Assembly (NCBI GenBank): GCA_900457075.1
Contig: UGYN01000002.1
Span: forward strand, 1,240,001-1,304,000
Direction of reading: 5' to 3'
Length of the DNA stretch: 64,000 nt
Source of the DNA: Serratia quinivorans
GTDB lineage: Bacteria > Pseudomonadota > Gammaproteobacteria > Enterobacterales > Enterobacteriaceae
Shown one piece after another: positions 58,048-64,000 of this stretch. A program made the position numbers and the translations under genes. The number at the start of each line of letters is the position of its first letter. Positions within the stretch are counted from its first letter, which is position 1. Under the pieces are notes generated by a model. The model ran no database searches and was not told where the DNA came from. It saw only the letters and a list, made by a program, of their open reading frames with translations.

Positions 58048-59303
58048 CAGCCCTCCTCCCAACTGCCAACCGTATGGCAGTAAGCCTGGATCGCCAGCGC
58101 CACATCGGACTGGCTGACGGCTTCGGCCGGATGGTGGCTGATACCGCGATCGCAGCGGACAAACAGCATACCCACCGGCCAACAGGCCGCTACGGCAATC
58201 GCATCATGCCCGGCGCCGCTCGGCAACGCCATGCTGCGCCCCTGAACCGCCATCACGCCCTGCTGCCAGCGTTGTTGCAAATTTGCATCACAAGCCGTTG
58301 CATTTATGCGATAAAACTCTTCACTGTCAAAACTCAGCCCCCGACGGGTACAGATGGCCTGCGCCTGTTCCAGCAACTGCGTCAGCAACGCCGCCAGCGG
58401 GCCATCTTCCGGCCCACGCACGTCCAGCGACAGCCTGACCTCACCGGGGATCACATTCACCGCTCCCGGCAGGCTTTCAATCCGGCCGACGGTCGCCACC
58501 AGATGCCGATCGGCGGCCGAGGTGATCGCCTCTACCGCCACCATCCATTCTGCCGCCGCCGCCAATGCGTCTTTGCGTTGCCCCATCGGCACGGTACCGG
58601 CATGCCCAGCCTGGCCGGTAAAGGTACAGTTAAGCCGACGGGCACCGTTAATGGCCGTCACTACCCCCAAAGCCAGATCGGCGGCCTCCAGACAAGGCCC
58701 CTGTTCAATATGCAATTCCAGATAGCCACAAATATCGCTGGGTGCTCGCCGCGCTTCACCGACTGCTGCCGGATCCAGCCCAAACTCACGTAATGCCTGT
58801 GCCACGCTGATGCCGTCGGCATCGGTGCGATCCAACCAGTCGGTCGGCCACTGCCCGCTAATGCCCCGACTGCCTAACAGGGCGATACTAAAGCGTGTGC
58901 CCTCTTCATCGGCAAAGCCAATCACCTCGACCGCCACCGGCAAACGCCGCTGCTGCCGATGTAAATGCGCCACCACTTCCAGCGCGGTCAACACGCCGAG
59001 CATGCCGTCATAGCGCCCGGCGTTGCGTACCGTATCCAGATGCGAACCGAGCAGCAGTGCGGGGGCATTGGGCGTTTGGCCTTCATAGCGGCCGCAGAGG
59101 TTGCCGACGTTGTCCTGCCAGACCTTCATGCCGATAGTGCGCATCCAGTCGCCGACCAGTTGGTTGGCTCGCTGATGTTCCGGCGACAGGTAGACCCGCG
59201 TCAACTGGCCCGGCGTGGCGCTGATCGCCGCCAGCGCATCGCAGCGGGCCATCACCCGTGCTGCGGCCTGCTCCGCCTCCTGGGCGGTTAACAGCGCGGC
59301 CAT
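58047..59303 (-). CDS. hpxK: Allantoate amidohydrolase (HpxK/AllC type)
   Basis: A 418-residue M20-family metal hydrolase that turns allantoate into ureidoglycine, CO2 and ammonia. Metal-binding motifs: LLGSHLDTVRNAGRYDG, GFADEEGTRF, and LELHIEQGP; the C-terminal GAGHDAIAVA is also present. The start MAALLTAQEAEQAA at 59303 overlaps the hpxJ stop codon (TGATG). Order and coupling point to a purine-nitrogen operon. Confidence 0.88.
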   Translation of the reverse strand: MAALLTAQEAEQAAARVMARCDALAAISATPGQLTRVYLSPEHQRANQLVGDWMRTIGMKVWQDNVGNLCGRYEGQTPNAPALLLGSHLDTVRNAGRYDGMLGVLTALEVVAHLHRQQRRLPVAVEVIGFADEEGTRFSIALLGSRGISGQWPTDWLDRTDADGISVAQALREFGLDPAAVGEARRAPSDICGYLELHIEQGPCLEAADLALGVVTAINGARRLNCTFTGQAGHAGTVPMGQRKDALAAAAEWMVAVEAITSAADRHLVATVGRIESLPGAVNVIPGEVRLSLDVRGPEDGPLAALLTQLLEQAQAICTRRGLSFDSEEFYRINATACDANLQQRWQQGVMAVQGRSMALPSGAGHDAIAVAACWPVGMLFVRCDRGISHHPAEAVSQSDVALAIQAYCHTVGSWEEG

Positions 59304-60544
59304 CAACGGCTGCCGTCGTCGTAAGTATTCCATGCCGCCTGCAGCGCTTCGCCCTGTTTGCTGGCGAAACCCAGCCGGTTCAGCACCGCCTCCAGTGCCG
59401 TCAGCGTCTGCAATACGCAGTCTTTACGCGCGTTATAGCCCATGGTGCCGATGCGCCAGATTTTTCCCTGTAGCGGGCCGAACGAGGTGCCGATCTCAAT
59501 GGCGAAGTCGTTCAGCATCATCTGGCGTACCTGCTCGCCATGAACCTGCTGCGGGATCACCACGCCGAGCACGTTATTCATTCGGTTATCCAAATCGCCG
59601 AAGACTTCCAGCCCCATGCCCTGAATGCCGGCCAGCATGGCCGCACCGTGCAGCTTATGCCGGGCGATGGCGTTATCCAGCCCTTCTTCCAGAATAACCC
59701 TGGCGCACTCGCGCGCGGCAAACAGCATGCTGGTGGCTTCGGTATGGTGGTTCAGGCGCTCCGGGCCCCAGTAATCCATGATCATGCCGAGATCGAAATA
59801 GTTGGAGTAGATCATCTCGTCCTCGCCATCGGCGTGATCGAGGGTGCGAATACCCTGCTCCACGCATTTGCGACGGCGAACAATCTCTTCAAACTGCGGG
59901 CTGAGCGTCACCGGCGAACTGCCCGATGGGCCGCCCAGGCATTTCTGCAGACCGGCGGAGACCGCATCCAGCCCCCAGGCGTCGGTTTCCAGCTGGTTAC
60001 CGCCAAAAGAGGCGGTGGCATCGGTGTAAAAAAGCACGCCGTGACGGCGACAGATATCACCCAGTTGATCCAGCGGTTGTAGCATGGTGGTTGAGGTATC
60101 GCCTTGCACCGTCAACAGCAGGCGCGGGCGTACTTTCTTAATGGCGTCTTCAATCTGGTCGGCGCTGAATACTTCGCCCCAGGGTACCTCGATGGTGTGG
60201 ACTTCGGCGCGGCAGCGGCGGGCTATCTCACACAATAGATGGCCAAAACGACCAAATACCGGCACCAGCACCTTGTCACCTGGACGAATGGAAGAGACCA
60301 GCATCGCTTCTATACCGGAGCGAGAAGTGCCGTCCACCAGCAGGGTCCAGCGGTTTTCGGTGCGGAACAATGCGCGGTACAGTTCCATGACCTGATTCAT
60401 GTAACCGGTCATCGCCGGATCGTACTGACCAATCAACTGGCTCGACATGGCACGCAGCACGCGTGGATCCGCGTTGATTGGCCCCGGCCCCATCAACAGG
60501 CGGGCGGGTGGATTAATCTGATCGAATTGGGTGATATCTAACAT
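59303..60544 (-). CDS. hpxJ: Ureidoglycine-glyoxylate aminotransferase-like protein (HpxJ/PucG)
   Basis: A 413-residue class V PLP aminotransferase. The N-terminal LLMGPGPINADPRVL is typical of alanine-glyoxylate and ureidoglycine-glyoxylate enzymes. The PLP Lys is in AGLQKCLGGPSG, with the Asp in FYTDATASFGG. In the hpx route it passes the amino group of ureidoglycine to glyoxylate, giving oxalurate and glycine. Coupled to hpxK. Confidence 0.85.
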   Translation of the reverse strand: MLDITQFDQINPPARLLMGPGPINADPRVLRAMSSQLIGQYDPAMTGYMNQVMELYRALFRTENRWTLLVDGTSRSGIEAMLVSSIRPGDKVLVPVFGRFGHLLCEIARRCRAEVHTIEVPWGEVFSADQIEDAIKKVRPRLLLTVQGDTSTTMLQPLDQLGDICRRHGVLFYTDATASFGGNQLETDAWGLDAVSAGLQKCLGGPSGSSPVTLSPQFEEIVRRRKCVEQGIRTLDHADGEDEMIYSNYFDLGMIMDYWGPERLNHHTEATSMLFAARECARVILEEGLDNAIARHKLHGAAMLAGIQGMGLEVFGDLDNRMNNVLGVVIPQQVHGEQVRQMMLNDFAIEIGTSFGPLQGKIWRIGTMGYNARKDCVLQTLTALEAVLNRLGFASKQGEALQAAWNTYDDGSR

Positions 60545-60587
60545 GTTAATTCCTTACCAGCTTAATAACTTAATAGATTTGATGGCA

Positions 60588-61331
60588 TCAGTTCTCAGAC
60601 AAACCGCGGACCGAAGCAATAAATTGTTTTAATTCCTGCGTTTGTGGATTGGCGAACAGCGTGCGGCTATCGCCCTGCTCCCATACCTTGCCCTGGTGCA
60701 TAAACACCACCCGGTCGCCGACCTCGCGGGCAAAGTTCATTTCATGGGTCACCAGGATCAGCGTCATGCCCTCTTTGGCCAGCTGTTCCAGCACTTTCAG
60801 CACTTCGCCCACCAGTTCAGGATCCAACGCCGAGGTAATTTCGTCACACAGCAACACTTTCGGGTTCATCGCCAGCGCCCGGGCAATCGCCACCCGTTGC
60901 TGCTGGCCGCCGGAAAGGTTAGCCGGTGAGTAATGCATGCGCTCAGCCAACCCAACCTTGTTCAACATCTCTTCCGCCAGCTCGCGGCATTCGGCCGGGC
61001 TTTTCTTTAGCACCCGACGCGGCGCCAGCATCACGTTCTCCAGCGCGGTCATGTGCGGGAATAAATTGAAGTTCTGGAATACCATGCCAATGGAGCGGCT
61101 GATTTCACGCGCCTGCGAATCGCGATCGGTCACAGTCATACCACCCAGTTTGATACTGCCTTCCTGATAACCTTCCAGCCCGTTGATGCAGCGTAACAAT
61201 GTACTTTTTCCGGAGCCGCTACGGCCGATGATCGAAATCACCTGGCCCATATCGATATCCAGATCCACGCCCTTCAGTACATGGTTCTGACCGTAATATT
61301 TTTGAACCTGATTAATTGTGATGAGCGGCAT
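60588..61331 (-). CDS. ABC transporter ATP-binding protein, polar amino-acid type
   Basis: A 247-residue ATPase (GlnQ/HisP type). Walker A GRSGSGKST, signature LSGGQQQRVAIARALAM, Walker B VLLCDEITSALD, and H-loop LVTHEMNFA are intact. It overlaps the permease gene by 20 bases. With the adjacent hpx genes it probably imports allantoin, allantoate or a related nitrogen compound; the substrate is not shown by sequence alone. Confidence 0.93.
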   Translation of the reverse strand: MPLITINQVQKYYGQNHVLKGVDLDIDMGQVISIIGRSGSGKSTLLRCINGLEGYQEGSIKLGGMTVTDRDSQAREISRSIGMVFQNFNLFPHMTALENVMLAPRRVLKKSPAECRELAEEMLNKVGLAERMHYSPANLSGGQQQRVAIARALAMNPKVLLCDEITSALDPELVGEVLKVLEQLAKEGMTLILVTHEMNFAREVGDRVVFMHQGKVWEQGDSRTLFANPQTQELKQFIASVRGLSEN

Positions 61332-61968
61332 GGAATTTCTTCTCCAGATAATGACTGTAGCGCGACAGCGGATAACACATCAGGAAATAGCCCAGCGCGA
61401 CCAGACCGAAAACTTTAAAGGGTTGATAAGTGACGTTGTTCAGCATGGTGCCGGCCTTGGTCAGTTCGACAAAACCGATGATCGACGCCAATGCGGTCCC
61501 CTTGATCACCTGAACCGAAAAGCCGACGGTAGGTGCAATGGCGATGCGCACGGCCTGCGGCACAATGACCCGCACCAACGTCTGGCCAAAACTCAGCCCC
61601 AGACAGCGCGACGCTTCCCACTGGCCTTTCGGCAATGCGGCGATGCTGCCGGACCAGATATCCACCAGAAAAGCGCTGGTGAATAACGTCAGCGCCAACG
61701 CGGCCGCGGTCCAGGGACTCACATCAATGCCGAACAATGCCAGCCCAAAAAAGGCCAGGAACAGCTGCATCAGCAGCGGCGTACCCTGAAACAGCTCGGA
61801 ATAACCGCGAACAAACCGCAGCGCCCACTTACGCTTACTCAGGCGCAGCAATAACAGCGGCAGCGTCACCAGGGTGCCGCCCAAAAATGCCGTCAGCGAC
61901 AGCAGTAAGGTCCAGCGTGCCGCCAACAGCAGGTTGCGCACAATGTCCCAGTCGGTAAAAGTCAGCAT
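61312..61968 (-). CDS. ABC transporter permease, polar amino-acid type
   Basis: A 218-residue HisM-type permease with about five membrane helices. The coupling motif region is seen as GQWEASRCLGLSFGQTLVRVIVPQAVR. It works with the permease gene that overlaps its start by one base. Confidence 0.93.
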   Translation of the reverse strand: MLTFTDWDIVRNLLLAARWTLLLSLTAFLGGTLVTLPLLLLRLSKRKWALRFVRGYSELFQGTPLLMQLFLAFFGLALFGIDVSPWTAAALALTLFTSAFLVDIWSGSIAALPKGQWEASRCLGLSFGQTLVRVIVPQAVRIAIAPTVGFSVQVIKGTALASIIGFVELTKAGTMLNNVTYQPFKVFGLVALGYFLMCYPLSRYSHYLEKKFHAAHHN

Positions 61969-62633
61969 CAGCCTTGGCTCCCCAGAAAACGGCGTCCGGC
62001 GGCCAGCAACAGCTGGCGCATCAGTATCGATAACAACAGGTAAAACAGCGCCGTCACCAGATACACCTCAAAACTGAGGAAGGTGCGCGACTGGATCAGG
62101 TTGGCGGCGAAGGTCAACTCTTCAAACGACACCTGCGACACCACCGATGACCCCAGCATGACGATAATGCACTGGCTGACCAACGCCGGATAAATCCGCT
62201 GCAGCGACGGCGGCAGCACGATACGCAAAAACGTCTGGCTACGGCTGAGCCCCAGCACCCTGCCGGCCTCCCACTGGCCTTTCGGCGTCACCTGAATACC
62301 GGCACGGATAATCTCGGTGCTGTAGGCCCCCAGGTTAATCACCATCGCCAGCAGCGCCGCCTGCCCGGCGGTCAGTTTCCAGCCCAGGCTCGGCAGGCCG
62401 AAGACGATGAAGAACAGTTGCACCACGAACGGCGTGTTGCGTACCACCTCAACGTAAATGCCCCAAACGCGACTAACCAGGTTAGCCTTGCCGCTGCGGA
62501 TCGCCGCACCGCAAATCCCCAGCGCCACCCCGATCAACGTGGCCAGAGCCGTCAGCTCAATGGTGGTCAACAAACCGGCCAGCAACTCGGGCAGGTAAGG
62601 CCACAGGGCGGGAAAGTTCAGCTGATAGGTCAT
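61968..62633 (-). CDS. ABC transporter permease, polar amino-acid type (second)
   Basis: A 221-residue HisQ-type permease, with coupling stretch GQWEAGRVLGLSRSQTFLRIVLPPSLQR and about five helices. Together the two permeases form the channel of the importer. Confidence 0.93.
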   Translation of the reverse strand: MTYQLNFPALWPYLPELLAGLLTTIELTALATLIGVALGICGAAIRSGKANLVSRVWGIYVEVVRNTPFVVQLFFIVFGLPSLGWKLTAGQAALLAMVINLGAYSTEIIRAGIQVTPKGQWEAGRVLGLSRSQTFLRIVLPPSLQRIYPALVSQCIIVMLGSSVVSQVSFEELTFAANLIQSRTFLSFEVYLVTALFYLLLSILMRQLLLAAGRRFLGSQG

Positions 62634-62645
62634 CAGGCGCCCCCG

Positions 62646-63437
62646 TTATGCGCCGAAGTCGGCAGGCAGCGGTGCTTTGAGCCATTTCTCGGACAGGCCA
62701 TTAAGGGTGTTATCCTTCAATGCCTGTTCAATCAGTTGGTCCACTTTCGCTTGCAACGCCGGTTCACCCAGACGCAGCCCCACATAGCAGGGTGAATCTT
62801 TCAGCATAAATTTGGCCACCGGTGCCTTGCTCGGGTTCTGCCGTGCTATGGCGCTCACCACCAGATTGCCGGTAGCGATGTATTGCACCTGACCGGACAG
62901 ATAGGCCGACAGCGTGGTGTTATTGTCTTCATAGCGCTTGATCTGCGTGCCCTTTGGCGCGGTGTCGCTCAGCACCATGTCTTCCACCGCACCGCGCGTC
63001 ACGCCGATGGTTTTACCATTCAGCTGCGTGGCGTCCGCCAGCACCGATTCTTTCGGACCAAATACGCCCAGGAAGAACGGCGCATAGGTGCGGCTGAAGG
63101 CGATTGCCTTCTCGCGTTCCGCATTTTTGCCCAGGCTGGAAATCACCAAATCAACCTTGTTGGTCTGCAGATAAGGTACGCGGTTGGCGCTGGTGACCGG
63201 CACCAGCTGCAACTTAAGTTTCATCTTGTCGGCCAGATACTGCGCCATATCGATGTCATAACCCTGCGGTTGCAGATCGGTGCCCACGGAGCCGAACGGC
63301 GGGAAGTCCTGGGGTACCGCTACCCGCAACACGCCGCGCTGCTGGATTTCCTGCAGTTGATCCGCCATCGCCGAAGCGGCCTGAGCCATCAACAGCACTG
63401 CACCTAATGCCACTACGCCGATTTTCTTGAAGTTCAT
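62646..63437 (-). CDS. ABC transporter substrate-binding protein
   Basis: A 263-residue periplasmic binding protein of family 3, with a signal peptide ending near residue 25 (ASAMA). Marks: GVLRVAVPQDFPPFGSVGTDLQPQGYDIDMAQYLA and ISSLGKNAEREKAIAFS. It is the first gene of the transporter-hpx operon. The ligand is unknown; a purine-degradation product fits the context. Confidence 0.92.
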   Translation of the reverse strand: MNFKKIGVVALGAVLLMAQAASAMADQLQEIQQRGVLRVAVPQDFPPFGSVGTDLQPQGYDIDMAQYLADKMKLKLQLVPVTSANRVPYLQTNKVDLVISSLGKNAEREKAIAFSRTYAPFFLGVFGPKESVLADATQLNGKTIGVTRGAVEDMVLSDTAPKGTQIKRYEDNNTTLSAYLSGQVQYIATGNLVVSAIARQNPSKAPVAKFMLKDSPCYVGLRLGEPALQAKVDQLIEQALKDNTLNGLSEKWLKAPLPADFGA

Positions 63438-63655
63438 AGACTATCCCCGATGGTGAAATGATGAAACAAAAGATTCTTTGATCATCACTCTGCAACTAAT
63501 GTGCCAATAAGCGGCGTCGGGAACGTTCGGCTTTAGTGTCGCTAAGTTAGGGGGTTAAGATGGGAATTTCCCTGCCAACGTAAAGACAGGGTGAATGAAT
63601 AAAGTGAGCAAATTGCGCACCATCAAAGTGCGAAAGCACCAAAATGGCGCTGGGC

Positions 63656-64000
63656 TCAGCGCTGCTCCAGCTCATCCAGCCCCATATACAGATCGGCAAT
63701 TTGGTGAATTCGTTGCCGCCCTTGCGCCAACGTCTCGTGCAGCAGAGCATTGCTGAGCAGGTTGGCCAGACTCATGGCGGCGGAATAGCTGTCAAAGGCG
63801 GAAACGCTGTCGAGCGGTGCCGCCAGATGCCAGTTAGCCAGCGGGATTAGCGCCTGTGCCTGGGGTTCACACACCAGCAGTGTCGGTACCTGCTGAACCT
63901 GCAACTGCGTCAACAACGCCCGCACCTGGCGCGGTCGGCGGCGAAACGCCACCACTATCGCTACATCTTGCGGGGACAGACTCACCAGCTCTTCCGCCAG
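63656..64000 (-). CDS. RpiR/MurR-type regulator (C-terminal part)
   Basis: The last 114 residues of a regulator, cut by the window edge (its 5' end is beyond base 64000). The segment LSPQDVAIVVAFRRRPRQVRALLTQL and LVCEPQAQALIPLANW are typical of the SIS domain of RpiR-family proteins. It lies upstream of the transporter-hpx genes on the same strand and probably controls them. The N-terminal HTH is not visible here. Confidence 0.75.
   Translation of the reverse strand: MAEELVSLSPQDVAIVVAFRRRPRQVRALLTQLQVQQVPTLLVCEPQAQALIPLANWHLAAPLDSVSAFDSYSAAMSLANLLSNALLHETLAQGRQRIHQIADLYMGLDELEQR

Overview
The window looks like chromosome of a Serratia species or a close Yersiniaceae relative. Most of it is GC-rich and carries Enterobacterales housekeeping genes in a familiar order: proBA-crl-frsA-gpt-pepD-dinB, the nqrABCDEF-apbE-nqrM block, yafK-yafJ-gmhA-fadE and the methionine-salvage mtn genes. 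It also carries a vibriobactin-like NRPS set, which I recall being described for serratiochelin in Serratia. The species assignment is inference; no rRNA is present.

Layout. 1-2.9 kb: the end of leuE, then feaB and feaR (phenylacetaldehyde oxidation and its regulator). 3-7.4 kb: accessory genes, namely an orphan beta-helix tailspike-like protein, a DsbA-like oxidoreductase, three small ORFs (one lipoprotein, one Lys/His-rich secreted peptide) and a flavin reductase. 7.6-20.8 kb: a siderophore locus with a YncE-like propeller, an NRPS of C*-PCP-C type, a TonB-dependent receptor, a Cy protein, a Cy-A protein and a stand-alone VibH-like C protein, with Fur boxes in the receptor/Cy and VibH/binding-protein intergenic regions. 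Together the pieces equal a VibF split into three ORFs plus VibH. The DHB-forming ent-type genes are not in the window. 21.3-24.9 kb: an ABC binding protein, a frameshifted cytochrome b561 gene, a secreted protein and an XRE regulator.

25.0-28.6 kb is the most distinctive region: an AT-rich island holding a complete-looking retron (promoter, msr-msd RNA with a1/a2 repeats, retron reverse transcriptase) followed by a PtuA-like ATPase and a PtuB-like HNH nuclease. This is a Septu-type, type I-A-like anti-phage retron inserted just downstream of proA. Both effector genes are broken by one extra A in the same motif, GAAAAAAAC.

29-50.3 kb is core genome: proline synthesis, Crl, FrsA, Gpt, PepD, DinB with a LexA box, a periplasmic GDPD, the Na+-pumping NADH:quinone reductase with its maturation factors, YafK, YafJ, GmhA and FadE with a FadR-like site. 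At 50.6 kb there is a short hok-like toxin gene. 50.9-57.2 kb holds the complete methionine salvage set (mtnK, mtnA, mtnBCD, an aminotransferase and an omega-amidase) with MetJ boxes. 57.2-64 kb is a purine/allantoin degradation operon (uraH, uraD, hpxK, hpxJ) with a polar amino-acid-type ABC transporter and the C-terminal end of an RpiR-type regulator.
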